A stretch of DNA of 41,762 bases from Bacteroidales bacterium. GTDB taxonomy: Bacteria; Bacteroidota; Bacteroidia; Bacteroidales; Bacteroidaceae. A model generated the notes under the pieces. It did not search any database and had not been told where the DNA came from. It saw only the letters and a list, made by a program, of their open reading frames with translations. Position numbers and translations under genes: made by a program. Shown here piece by piece: positions 18,693 to 27,352 of this stretch. The first letter of the stretch is position 1, and the number at the start of each line of letters is the position of its first letter. The DNA lies in assembly GCA_015654535.1 (NCBI GenBank), contig JAATGU010000015.1:1-41762 (forward strand), given 5' to 3'.

Positions 18693-18720
18693 AAAATTAA
18701 AAAAGAGAGTTTGGTTGGAA

Positions 18721-18752
18721 AGTCCAGAGATTTCGTCAAAGATCTCTGGACT
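18721..18752. repeat. Perfect 11-bp hairpin
   Basis: Arms AGTCCAGAGAT (18721-18731) and ATCTCTGGACT (18742-18752) pair perfectly around a 10-base loop. No long T-tract follows on either strand, so it is not a convincing terminator; it may be a protein site or part of an old mobile element. Confidence 0.6.
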
Positions 18753-18809
18753 CTTCTACCAATATTTCTGGACATATTTTAAATCTGTAAATGAGCACTA
18801 TAGAAACAC

Positions 18810-18952
18810 GAGTGGTGTACATGGTGTACTTAAAATAACCTTTTTCCTTTCCTGAAAATCAAATTTCAAAAATTCTTCAGATTGCAGTTTTTTTGAAATT
18901 TGATTTCTGAAACCAAAATAAAGTCTTTTTATGTGCACCATGTACACCACTC
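18810..18952. repeat. 143-bp imperfect palindrome with GTGTACATGGTGTAC ends (MITE-like)
   Basis: The outer arms (18810-18829 and 18933-18952) are 20 bases long and complementary but for one base; each contains GTGGTGTACATGGTG or its complement. The inner segments also pair in register, best at ATCAAATTTCAAAAA (around 18867-18881) against its complement (around 18892-18906). The two halves are equal in length around a centre near 18881. There is no coding capacity. It could be a miniature inverted-repeat element or a structured RNA; a terminator is unlikely. Confidence 0.6.
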
Positions 18953-19118
18953 ACTAAGAACTGCATGAAATATAATTTGATTCAATGCAATTATAATATG
19001 GTAAAAGGCTCTATTATAGAGGGTTTAATCTAATAATCAGTTGTTTAAACACTTGATTATGATTTGATTATGATTTAAAAATAATTTATTATTATGATAA
19101 TAATTGTAAATTAAACAA

Positions 19119-19126
19119 TACCTTTG
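19119..19126 (+). promoter_or_regulatory. Putative -7 box of the acyl-CoA synthetase gene
   Basis: TACCTTTG matches TAnnTTTG and lies 25 bases before the ATG at 19152. No good -33 TTTG is seen at the usual spacing. Confidence 0.5.
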
Positions 19127-19151
19127 TACCGAATATTTAATAAATAATTGT

Positions 19152-20957
19152 ATGACTTATCATCATTTATCTGTTTTGGTTCATCGCCAGGCCGAAAAAT
19201 ATGGCGACCGAGTAGCCTTGAAATATCGGGATTATGTCAAAGCTCAATGGTTTCCTATTACATGGAATCAGTTTTCTGAAACAGTTCGTGTTGCGTCAAA
19301 CGCATTGGTGGAGATGGGCGTGGCTGAACTAGAAAATATCGGAATATTTTCTCAGAATAAACCGGAATGCTTATATACTGACTTTGCGGCTTTTGCTAAT
19401 CGTGCAGTAACTATACCTTTATATGCCACTAGCTCGCCTTCACAGGTTCAGTATATTGTGAATGATGCTGAAATCCGCTTCTTATTTGTGGGTGAACAGT
19501 TTCAGTATGACGTGGCTTTTAGTGTGCTTTTCTTATGCAACTCACTGGAACGATTAATTATTTTTGACCGTTCGGTGGTGAAAGATGAACGGGACACAAA
19601 CTCCATTTACTATGATGAATTCTTGCAAATGGGGGAGAACAAGCAACATGCTGCTACTGTTGAAGAACGTACTTCCCGGGCAAGTGAAGATGATCTTGCC
19701 AATATTCTCTATACTTCCGGAACAACGGGTGAACCTAAGGGAGTGATGCTTCACCACTCTTGCTACTTAGAAGTATTCAGAATCCATGATATTCGTTTAA
19801 CTGATATGACGGATGAAGATGTTTCTATGAACTTCCTTCCGCTGACACATGTATTTGAAAAAGCATGGGTATATCTTTGCATTCATAAGGGAGTACAGAC
19901 CTGTATAAATTTGCGTCCGGCGGATATACAGACCACCATCAAAGAAATACGTCCTACTTTGATGTGTAGTGTTCCGCGTTTCTGGGAAAAAGTTTATGCG
20001 GGGGTACAAGAGAAAATTAATGGAACAACGGGTATTAAGAAAACATTGATGCTGGATGCCATTAGAATAGGGAAGATCCATAATATCGATTATTTACGTG
20101 TGGGAAAAACTCCGCCGTTAATGATTCAGTTGAAATATAAGTTTTATGAAAAGACGATTTATTTACTTCTGAAAAAAACCGTTGGTATTGAGAATGGTAA
20201 TTTCTTTCCGGCAGCTGGCGCGGCTATCTCTGATGAGATTAATGAATTTATACATTCGGTGGGCATTAATCTTTTAACGGGATATGGACTTACAGAATCC
20301 ACCGCTACTGTATCTTGTACTTGGAAGAGCAATTATACAATTGGTTCCGTAGGTAATGTGATGCCTGGCGTTGAAGTCAAGATTGGGGAAAACAATGAAA
20401 TTCTTCTTCGTGGTAAGACCATTACAAAGGGATATTATAAAAGAACGGAGGCAACCGCTGCTGCTTTTACAGAAGATGGATGGTTCCATACCGGAGACGC
20501 AGGATATTTTAAAGATGGCGAGCTGTATCTCACGGAACGCATTAAAGATCTCTTTAAAACATCAAATGGTAAATATATTGCTCCGCAGGCACTTGAAACA
20601 AAGTTGGTAGTAGATCGTTATATTGACCAAGTGGCTATTATTGCCGACCAGCGGAAGTATGTTTCCGCGCTGATTGTTCCTGTTTACGGCTTTGTGAAAG
20701 AATACGCGAAGGAAAAGGGCATTGAATATACCACGATGGAGGAGTTATTGCGGCATCCTAAAATATTGGGATTGTTCAAGGCTCGTATTGATACGTTGCA
20801 ACAGCAATTTGCTAATTATGAACAGATCAAGTATTTTACGTTACTTTCTGAACCGTTCAGCCTGGAAAAGGGAGAACTGACAAATACATTGAAAGTGAAG
20901 AGAAATGTATTGGCAAAGAACTATAAAGAAATCATCGATAAGATGTACGAACAATAG
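19152..20957 (+). CDS. Long-chain fatty acid-CoA ligase (AMP-forming), 601 aa
   Basis: This is an ANL-superfamily adenylating enzyme. The ATP-binding loop YTSGTTGEPKG is at residues 187-197. The core motif GYGLTESTATVS, the GWFHTGDAGYF hinge block (about 443-453) and the C-terminal Lys region TSNGKYIAPQALE follow. Length and the absence of a signal peptide fit the FadD15-type long-chain acyl-CoA synthetases of Bacteroidetes. It activates fatty acids to acyl-CoA via acyl-AMP in the cytoplasm or at the inner membrane. It stands alone: its own promoter lies upstream and a strong two-way terminator lies between it and the convergent peptidase. Confidence 0.94.
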   Translation: MTYHHLSVLVHRQAEKYGDRVALKYRDYVKAQWFPITWNQFSETVRVASNALVEMGVAELENIGIFSQNKPECLYTDFAAFANRAVTIPLYATSSPSQVQYIVNDAEIRFLFVGEQFQYDVAFSVLFLCNSLERLIIFDRSVVKDERDTNSIYYDEFLQMGENKQHAATVEERTSRASEDDLANILYTSGTTGEPKGVMLHHSCYLEVFRIHDIRLTDMTDEDVSMNFLPLTHVFEKAWVYLCIHKGVQTCINLRPADIQTTIKEIRPTLMCSVPRFWEKVYAGVQEKINGTTGIKKTLMLDAIRIGKIHNIDYLRVGKTPPLMIQLKYKFYEKTIYLLLKKTVGIENGNFFPAAGAAISDEINEFIHSVGINLLTGYGLTESTATVSCTWKSNYTIGSVGNVMPGVEVKIGENNEILLRGKTITKGYYKRTEATAAAFTEDGWFHTGDAGYFKDGELYLTERIKDLFKTSNGKYIAPQALETKLVVDRYIDQVAIIADQRKYVSALIVPVYGFVKEYAKEKGIEYTTMEELLRHPKILGLFKARIDTLQQQFANYEQIKYFTLLSEPFSLEKGELTNTLKVKRNVLAKNYKEIIDKMYEQ

Positions 20958-20978
20958 GAAGTACCCTAATAAAATAGA

Positions 20979-21024
20979 AAAAGACGCTTAAATCATTCTT
21001 TTGGAATCGATTTAAGCGTCTTTT
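20979..21024. terminator. Bidirectional hairpin terminator
   Basis: Perfect 16-base arms AAAAGACGCTTAAATC (20979-20994) and GATTTAAGCGTCTTTT (21009-21024) with T-runs in both directions. It separates two convergent genes. Confidence 0.9.
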
Positions 21025-21036
21025 ATCACTGATAAA

Positions 21037-23955
21037 TTAGTAACCAAAGATATCTTCTTGAGTTAGTTTTTGAATAGGACCGTAAGTGCCCAGTTTCACC
21101 ATATCAAGTTCTTTTTCATCTCCTAAAATGCAATAAGTATAGTTGCGTCCCTTTATCCATTTCTTTTGGAAATCAACAACATCTTGCAAATTCATTTTTT
21201 GTACGGAATCATATGTTGCTTTACGAGTATCCGTGCTTTCTCCCAAGTCTTGTGCTTGAATATACGCCCAGATGATATCTGATTTGATAATTCGTTCTGT
21301 TCGCAAACGGGCAATTAATCCTTCCTATGCCAGCTTAAAGGCGGCTTCAGACTGCGGCATATCGTTGATTATCTGATTGAAGACATTGATTGACTCAATC
21401 ATTTTATCATTTTGAGTGGCAACCATAGTCCGCATCATGTATGGATATTTAAGTTTCTTAGGCGATACTATCATAGCGCGTGCCGAGTAGGCTAGTCCAC
21501 GGGATTCACGCATTTCCTGAAACACGATGGAATTCATTCCTCCGCCAAAATATTCATTATAAAGATTTAATGCAGGCTCAATCGCAGGACTATATTTTTC
21601 TCCTTTATTAGAGAGTTGTGTCATATAAATCTGTTTGGCTTCATAAGGAGCTAAAAATATTTTATTACTTTGAGTAATTTGTTGCTCAAATTTTGTTTCT
21701 TGAGGAACAGCTTTCAAATTTTTAGGTACGTTATGATATTTGTTGAGGACTGTAAGTAGCTCTTTTTCGTTACTTGGCCCGTAATAAAGAATGCGGTGTT
21801 TATATGAATTTAATCCATGAATGCGATCTATTAAATCTTTTGGATTCAGATTTTTCAATTCGTCAGCAGAAAGAATATTTGTGGTAGGAGATTTTGGTCC
21901 CCAGATAGCATATTGTACCAGTCTGCTGAAGTTTTGTGATTGATTTAATTTTGCATTGGCCCGCGCCTTTATAAGATCATTTGCCAGATTTGTATATGCA
22001 TCTTTGTTTACTTGCGCATCAGCCAGCAGCTTTTCAAAAAGAGCGATGGCTTTAGGCATATTTTCATTCAACCCGCTTAGCACAACGTATGTCCGTTCGT
22101 CACTGGAAGAAACATCAAATGAACAAGCCAGCCGATAGAATTCACTTTTCAATTGTTCGGGCGTCAGTTTAGACGTTCCTAAATATTCCATATATTGAAA
22201 GGCAACACCTAAAGCCTTGTCATTATTGCTACCCATATCGAACAGATAGATTAGTTCGAATAAATCGTTACTTACATTTTGTTTATATAGAACCGGGACA
22301 GAAGATTTGGCTGTAAACTGCTGCATATCTTTTTTAAAGTCCAGAAAAACCGGTTCAATGGGTTTTACCACACTTGTCTGTATTTCTTTTAAAAAAGGAC
22401 TGGCTGCGTCACGATTCATAACAATTGGAGTAATCTGCGGTTTGGAGATCTTCTTCTCGTTAGGATCTTTACCCTGTTTTTTATAAATAACAGCATAATT
22501 ATCAGCAAAGTATTTATTGGCGAATTCTACTATTTGTTGTTTGGTGATTTTAGACATACGATCAATAGAAGTAACCTCATCTGCCCAACTGGTTCCATTG
22601 ATAAACGAATTTACAAATAAATCAGCTCGTCCTTCATTTGTTTCCAGGCGTTGTAATAATGCATACTTAAAGTTATTGATGTTTGCCTGCAACATCTTTT
22701 CATCGAAGTCTCCGGCTTTCAGTTTTGCTATTTCCTGAAGTAAAAGAGCCTTTGCATCGTCTAATGTTTGTCCCTGTTTTGGACGTGCCTGTAACACGAA
22801 CGCACAATAATCCGCCATTTCGTAGATTCCGGAATATGCTCCTAAAACCTTTTGTTGCTGATTTAGATCCAGATCAAGGAGCCCGGCTTTGCCATTATTC
22901 ATGGTCTGAGATATAATTTGTAAGGTTTCATATTCTTTGCTTGCAACACCGGGGAATCTCCATCCTAAAGTAATACTTTCAGCATCTGGCCCCAGTACTT
23001 CACGAACAATGGGAGAAGTGATGGCCGGCTCCGGTTGAATATGAAGTTTAGGAAGGTTCGGATTAGGTTTCAAACCACCGAAATACTTGTCTATCACCAT
23101 AATTGTTTGGTCCGGATTAAAATCTCCGGAAAGGCAGATAGCGATGTTATTGGGAACATACCAAATCTTAAAGTAGTTTTTTATATTAGTGATGGAAGGA
23201 TTCTTCAGATTTTCCTGTGTGCCAAGTACCGTTTGTGTTCCGTAAGGGTGATGAGGAAAGAGAGCAGAAAGAATATTTTCGTAAACTTTTCGTGGATCTT
23301 TGGTAAGAGACATATTCTTTTCTTCGTAAACAGTTTCCAGCTCCGTGTGGAAGCCTCTGATAATAGGGCTTTCAAAACGGTCGGCCTGAATTTTTGCCCA
23401 GTTCTCTATTTGATTAGAGGGAATATCTTCCACAAAAACAGTCTGGTCAAAAGCGGTATATGCATTGGTTCCATTGGCTCCGATGGCAGCCATCAGTTTA
23501 TCATATTCGTTTGGAATGGCCAGCTTAGAGGCTTCGTAAGAAAGACTGTCGATTGTTTTGTAGATAGCTTTCCGTTGCACTTCGTCGGTTGTCTTTCGAT
23601 AGACTTCGAATTTCTGTTCGATTAAATCGAGTAAAGGCTTTTCTGCCTCGTAGTTCTGTGTTCCAAACTGCTTGGTACCTTTAAACATCAGGTGCTCGAA
23701 GTAATGTGCTAATCCGGTAGTTTCCGCCGGATCGTTTTTTCCTCCCACGCGAACGGCAATATATGTCTGGATACGTGGTGTTTCTTTGTTAACTGTCATA
23801 TACACCTTCAGACCATTGTCCAGTGTGTATATTCTTGCCTTCAAGGGGTCATTAGGTACTATCTCATAGTGGTAATCAGCAAGGGTTGCACCATGAATGT
23901 TTGCCGCTATTATCAGGAATAGTGACAGACAAAAAAAATGAAATTGTTTTCTCAT
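21037..23955 (-). pseudogene. M16 (insulinase/pitrilysin-like) zinc metallopeptidase, interrupted by one in-frame amber codon
   Basis: The frame opens at 23955 with a signal peptide (about 1-22, IHGA). The zinc motif is HYFEH at residues 84-88, with a third Glu ligand probably in VYEEKN near 211-212. Two M16 halves follow, as in other 900-plus-residue Bacteroidetes peptidases. At 21325-21327 the frame meets TAG (codon 877), reading FKLA-stop-EGLIARLRTERI. The frame then stays open for 95 more codons to the TAA just after TQEDIFGY. Related proteins would be expected to read a Lys (AAG) here, one base from TAG. So either the enzyme is a fresh pseudogene, a truncated but possibly folded 876-residue protein, a readthrough case, or an assembly error. 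The catalytic half is intact. It would degrade peptides in the periplasm. Confidence 0.88.
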
Positions 23956-23982
23956 ATTGAACCTTATTTTGAATTATACCAA

Positions 23983-23990
23983 CAAAGGTA
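23983..23990 (-). promoter_or_regulatory. Putative -7 box of the M16 peptidase gene
   Basis: On the minus strand TACCTTTG matches TAnnTTTG and lies 27 bases before the start codon. The -33 element is not clear. Confidence 0.5.
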
Positions 23991-24012
23991 TAAATTATTT
24001 TATCTTTATCTC

Positions 24013-24044
24013 TTTTACAGCTAATAAAATAATCCGTATCTTTG
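24013..24044 (+). promoter_or_regulatory. Putative prfB promoter
   Basis: TATCTTTG (24037-24044) matches the -7 consensus exactly. TTTA at 24013-24016, 20 bases upstream, is a near match to the -33 TTTG. The ATG of prfB follows 31 bases downstream. Confidence 0.6.
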
Positions 24045-24075
24045 CCCCCTCAAATTATTAATAATTAAGCAAGAG

Positions 24076-25195
24076 ATGATAACAATTGAACAACTTAAAG
24101 AAGTGAAAGAGCGCACTGATGCGCTGAGGAGGTATCTTTGACATCGACAATAAATTAATTCAAGTTGAAGAAGAGCAATTAAGAACTCAGGTACCCGGAT
24201 TTTGGGATGATGCGAAAGCTGCTGAGGTTCAAATGAAAAAAGTAAAAGGAATCCAAGCATGGATTGATGGCTATAGCGAAATGAAAACACTTGCTGATGA
24301 GCTGGAACTATCGTTCGACTTTTTTAAAGATGAACTGGTTACAGAAGAAGAAGTGGATGAAGCTTATAAGAAAGCGAATGAAAAATTGGAATCGTTGGAG
24401 CTAAAGAATATGCTTCGACAGGAAGCTGATCAGTTAGGCTGCGTGCTTAAAATAAATTCAGGTGCCGGAGGTACAGAAAGTCAGGATTGGGCTTCTATGC
24501 TGATGCGTATGTATATGCGCTGGGCGGAATCCAATAAATATAAGCTGACCATATCCAATTTGCTTGAAGGAGATGAAGCTGGAATCAAGACGGTGACCAT
24601 GCAGGTTGAAGGGGATTATGCTTATGGTTATTTGAAAGGAGAAAATGGCGTTCACCGATTGGTACGTGTTTCACCTTATAATGCCCAAGGTAAACGAATG
24701 ACTTCTTTTGCTTCTGTGTTTGCCACCCCATTGGTGGATGATTCTATTGAAATAGAGATTAATCAGGCTGACTATACTTGGGATACTTTCCGTTCGGGAG
24801 GTGCGGGAGGACAGAATGTGAACAAAGTGGAGACTGGAGTCCGCATCCGTTATAATTATAAAGATCCGGATACCGGTGAGACTCGTGAGATTTTGATTGA
24901 GAATACCGAAAGTCGTTCACAGCTTGATAACCGCGAAAATGCAATGCGCTTGCTTCGTTCTCAGTTATACGACTTAGCCCTGAAGAAAAAGATGGCAGAG
25001 CAGGCGAAGGTAGAGGCGGGAAAGAAAAAGATAGAGTGGGGGTCCCAGATTCGTAGTTATGTATTTGATGACCGGCGGGTAAAAGATCACCGCACTAACT
25101 TCCAGACTTCCGATGTAGCAGGTGTAATGGATGGTAAGATTGATGGTTTTATCAAGGCATACCTAATGGAATTTGCCACAGAGTCCGAAGGATAA
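24076..25195 (+). CDS. prfB: Peptide chain release factor 2 with programmed +1 frameshift, 372 aa
   Basis: Translation starts at ATG 24076 and runs 21 codons to TGA at 24139-24141. The site reads AGG-AGG-TAT-CTT-TGA-C, the classic RF2 autoregulatory slip: an internal Shine-Dalgarno-like AGGAGG three bases before CTT, then a UGA stop followed by C. Skipping one base (T at 24139) continues as GAC-ATC-GAC and gives RRYL-DIDNKLIQVEEE with no gap. The coding parts are 24076-24138 and 24140-25195. The GGQ peptidyl-hydrolysis motif is at residues 244-246 in GAGGQNVNKVE. The stop-codon-reading tripeptide is SPY at 199-201 rather than the SPF of E. coli. RF2 releases peptides at UGA and UAA, and low RF2 favours frameshifting. 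An ATG at 24233 is internal and is not the true start. Confidence 0.97.
24127..24142 (+). promoter_or_regulatory. prfB programmed frameshift signal
   Basis: AGGAGG (24127-24132), a three-base spacer TAT, the slippery CTT codon and the poor-context stop TGA-C form the standard +1 recoding signal. Confidence 0.95.
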
Positions 25196-25269
25196 AAAAA
25201 GATTTTCAATGGTAATGATTTCTTGTAAAAATGTATTTCCAAATATAAATGACTTTTTCTTAAGTATTG

Positions 25270-25300
25270 TTTGTAGTATTCTATTTTATTTGTAATTTTG
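25270..25300 (+). promoter_or_regulatory. Promoter of the 43-residue protein gene
   Basis: TTTG (25270-25273) and TAATTTTG (25293-25300) match the Bacteroides -33 and -7 elements exactly, with a 19-base spacer. The start codon lies 42 bases downstream. Confidence 0.75.
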
Positions 25301-25341
25301 GAAAACGCAAGGGATCATGTTAAACTTAATAATAAATTGCC

Positions 25342-25473
25342 ATGGGGAAAAATAAAAAAGTCATGCACTCTAAAAAAGAAGAAAAGCAGGCTAAACGAGT
25401 ATTTTTGATTGTAGTGATTGTATTAATCATTTTGTGCTTGTTTCTGTTGATAGGATCTTCTTTCTTTGCATAA
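25342..25473 (+). CDS. Small single-span membrane protein, 43 aa
   Basis: The frame from ATG 25342 encodes a Lys-rich start (MGKNKKVMHSKKEEKQAKR) and one strongly hydrophobic segment (VFLIVVIVLIILCLFLLIG) ending SSFFA. The positive-inside rule predicts a cytoplasmic N-terminus. I do not recognise a family. It is supported as a real gene by a perfect promoter upstream and a terminator immediately after its stop codon, making it a self-contained unit. It is independent of prfB (146 bases upstream) and of the porin (82 bases downstream). Confidence 0.75.
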   Translation: MGKNKKVMHSKKEEKQAKRVFLIVVIVLIILCLFLLIGSSFFA

Positions 25474-25479
25474 AGATTC

Positions 25480-25512
25480 AAGGCGGGAAAGAATAAACTC
25501 CTCTCCCGCTTT
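25480..25512 (+). terminator. Terminator of the small membrane protein gene
   Basis: AAGGCGGGA (25480-25488) pairs with TCCCGCTTT (25504-25512), with one G-T wobble, and a long T-rich tract follows. Confidence 0.8.
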
Positions 25513-25555
25513 TTTATTTTTTTCTCATTAAGGTAGCAAATTTTCCCTATTTAAT

Positions 25556-26869
25556 ATGAAAAATATAATATTATTTTCTTTTGTTTGCCTATTTTCAGTG
25601 TCCGTTTTTACTTATGCGGGAGAACCTGATTCTGTTACCGGAGTCAAGAAAGAAAGCCCGGTGTTTCAATTATCGCAAAATGATTTAAAAATTTCTTTTG
25701 GCGGACGTATCCAGATAGATGGTGCTCTTTTTCATGGAGCAGATTATCAGCCCATAGCCAATGGAGTTGGTTTCCGTCGTGTTCGTTTTAGTGCTAATGC
25801 TTCTTTTGGACAATATCTTTCTGGTAAAATAGAATCCGATTTTGCAGGAGGAGTTTATACCTTAAAAGATTGCTATATCAAGTATGATATGCTGAATGGA
25901 TTCGTTTTTCGTCTGGGCAATTTTCAGGAAGGTTTCTCGATGGAGACAATGACAGCTTCGGGCGACTTTCTTTTTTTGGAAGTTCCCAATGTAGTCTCCG
26001 CACTTTCACCCGAATATCATTTAGGCTTTCAGACAGCTTACCAAAAGAACAACTTCTTGTGGATGGGCGGGGTTCATTTTCAGAAAATAAGTGGTAGTAA
26101 AGAAAAAGATAATACGGATGCAAGTAATGTGAACGGACAGAATGAAGGTATTTCCTACACAGCCCGTGCAGTGTGGATGCCTCGTTCTGAAGATAATAGC
26201 AAAGGCTTTCATCTTGGTTTGGCAGCATCTTATCGTACGCCTAAAACAGATATGGGGGCAACGCTGCCCAATGCGGTGAGATATAACACAACTTCTCTTT
26301 CCGGAATTAACAAAATCAAGTTTCTGGATACAGGCTCTATCCTTTCTGTTAACCATGACTGGCTGTTTGGTGCAGAGCTAGCCGGTTATAATCATGGATT
26401 TCGCTTCCAAAGTGAATATATCATCGATCAGACTCACCGGATGGGAGATCTTCCTACTGAAAAGTTTAATGGTTGCTATGCTGAGGCCGCCTGCCTATTG
26501 TTTGGTGGACAGCAAAAATATGTAACGGGGAAGGGCGCCTTTACCCAACCTTCTTTAGGAAAAGAGTGGGGAGACATTGAATTGGCTGCTCGTGTAGATC
26601 GTCTTGATCTGAATGGAACAAGTGTAAAAGGTGGACAGGCTAATGGTTATACCATGGGGGTTAATTATTATATGAATAAATATTTGAAGTTGCAGTTGAA
26701 TTATTCTTATATTGACCAAGATAAGTATGCCAATGCTGCCGGATCAGCGAATGTAGGTTATACCAGTGCCGGAGTGCTTACCAAGGTTCCTGCGTCAGTT
26801 GACGAGTCTCGTGGTAAAGGTGGCAATGATTATGGCATTATTAGTATCCGTGCGCAATTAAACTTTTAA
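25556..26869 (+). CDS. OprO/OprP-type outer-membrane porin, 437 aa
   Basis: A signal peptide (about 1-21, TYA-GE) is followed by a short linker and a barrel with porin O/P features: LKISFGGRIQIDGALF near residue 45-60, RRVRFSANASFGQYLSGKIESDF, then the LKDCYIKYDMLNGFVFRLGNFQEGFSMETM block. It ends in ISIRAQLNF with a C-terminal Phe, as barrels do. The family includes phosphate- and polyphosphate-selective porins of Pseudomonas; ion choice in Bacteroidetes homologues is unproven. The CYTH gene starts only 3 bases after its stop and the DUF4010 gene follows, so the three are probably an operon. Confidence 0.88.
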   Translation: MKNIILFSFVCLFSVSVFTYAGEPDSVTGVKKESPVFQLSQNDLKISFGGRIQIDGALFHGADYQPIANGVGFRRVRFSANASFGQYLSGKIESDFAGGVYTLKDCYIKYDMLNGFVFRLGNFQEGFSMETMTASGDFLFLEVPNVVSALSPEYHLGFQTAYQKNNFLWMGGVHFQKISGSKEKDNTDASNVNGQNEGISYTARAVWMPRSEDNSKGFHLGLAASYRTPKTDMGATLPNAVRYNTTSLSGINKIKFLDTGSILSVNHDWLFGAELAGYNHGFRFQSEYIIDQTHRMGDLPTEKFNGCYAEAACLLFGGQQKYVTGKGAFTQPSLGKEWGDIELAARVDRLDLNGTSVKGGQANGYTMGVNYYMNKYLKLQLNYSYIDQDKYANAAGSANVGYTSAGVLTKVPASVDESRGKGGNDYGIISIRAQLNF

Positions 26870-26872
26870 GAG

Positions 26873-27343
26873 ATGGCACAAGAGATAGAACGAAAATTTC
26901 TAATTTGCGGAGAGTATAAGTCTGAGGCTTATGCGCATAGCCACATCACGCAAGGTTATATCAGTAGTAACCATGGACGGACGGTTCGGGTAAGAATTCG
27001 CGATGAAAAGGGATATTTAACTATAAAAGGAGCGTCCAATACTTCTGGAATCAGCCGATATGAGTGGGAGAAGGAATTATCTTTGGAAGAAGCCCGCGAG
27101 CTGATGAAGCTTTGTGAGGCTGGTATCATTGATAAAACAAGGTACTTGGTTAAAAGCGGACGGCATATATTTGAGGTAGATGAGTTTTATGGAGAAAATG
27201 AGGGTCTCACTTTGGCAGAGGTTGAACTGGGATCAGAGGACGAGCCTTTTGAAAAACCCCTATTCATCGGTCAGGAAGTGACCGGAGATGCCCGATATTA
27301 CAACTCGAACTTAATGAAACAGCCGTTTACTACCTGGAAATAA
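26873..27343 (+). CDS. CYTH-domain triphosphatase, 156 aa
   Basis: The N-terminal signature ExExK is present as E4-I5-E6-R7-K8. The rest of the tunnel fold is recognisable: TVRVRIRDEKGYLTIKG, SRYEWEKEL, IDKTRYLVKSGRHIFEVDEF and LTLAEVEL. Length is normal for the single-domain bacterial form. Known members hydrolyse inorganic triphosphate or thiamine triphosphate, and some are adenylate cyclases; the first is the likeliest here. It is cytoplasmic, with no signal peptide. It follows the porin by 3 bases and is followed 9 bases later by the MgtC/DUF4010 protein, which hints at a shared phosphate or magnesium theme. Confidence 0.92.
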   Translation: MAQEIERKFLICGEYKSEAYAHSHITQGYISSNHGRTVRVRIRDEKGYLTIKGASNTSGISRYEWEKELSLEEARELMKLCEAGIIDKTRYLVKSGRHIFEVDEFYGENEGLTLAEVELGSEDEPFEKPLFIGQEVTGDARYYNSNLMKQPFTTWK

Positions 27344-27352
27344 CATTAAATT

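Larger units (their letters stand above)
18168..19151. other. 984-bp gene-poor region rich in repeats
   Basis: This gap between the PUL and the acyl-CoA synthetase holds, in order: a hairpin terminator, a short relic of an IS982-like transposase start, two direct copies of ATTGATGAATGGTTGA (starting near 18656 and 18677), a perfect hairpin at 18721-18752, the 143-bp palindrome at 18810-18952, and the AT-rich promoter area of the next gene. No full gene is visible in any frame. Its make-up suggests a PUL boundary where mobile DNA has come and gone. Confidence 0.6.

Noticed and set aside
18721..18752. Hairpin as an intrinsic terminator
   Set aside because: No T-run follows on either strand and no gene ends nearby.
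21037..21306. Separate small gene after the M16 peptidase
   Set aside because: It is the same frame as the peptidase beyond one TAG, begins only with a non-ATG codon, and reads as its natural C-terminus.
23035..23625. 196-codon + strand open frame inside the M16 gene
   Set aside because: It is antisense to a well-supported coding sequence and shows no domain.
24233..24235. ATG at 24233 as the prfB start
   Set aside because: The upstream frameshift site and continuous RF2 N-terminal sequence show the start is at 24076.
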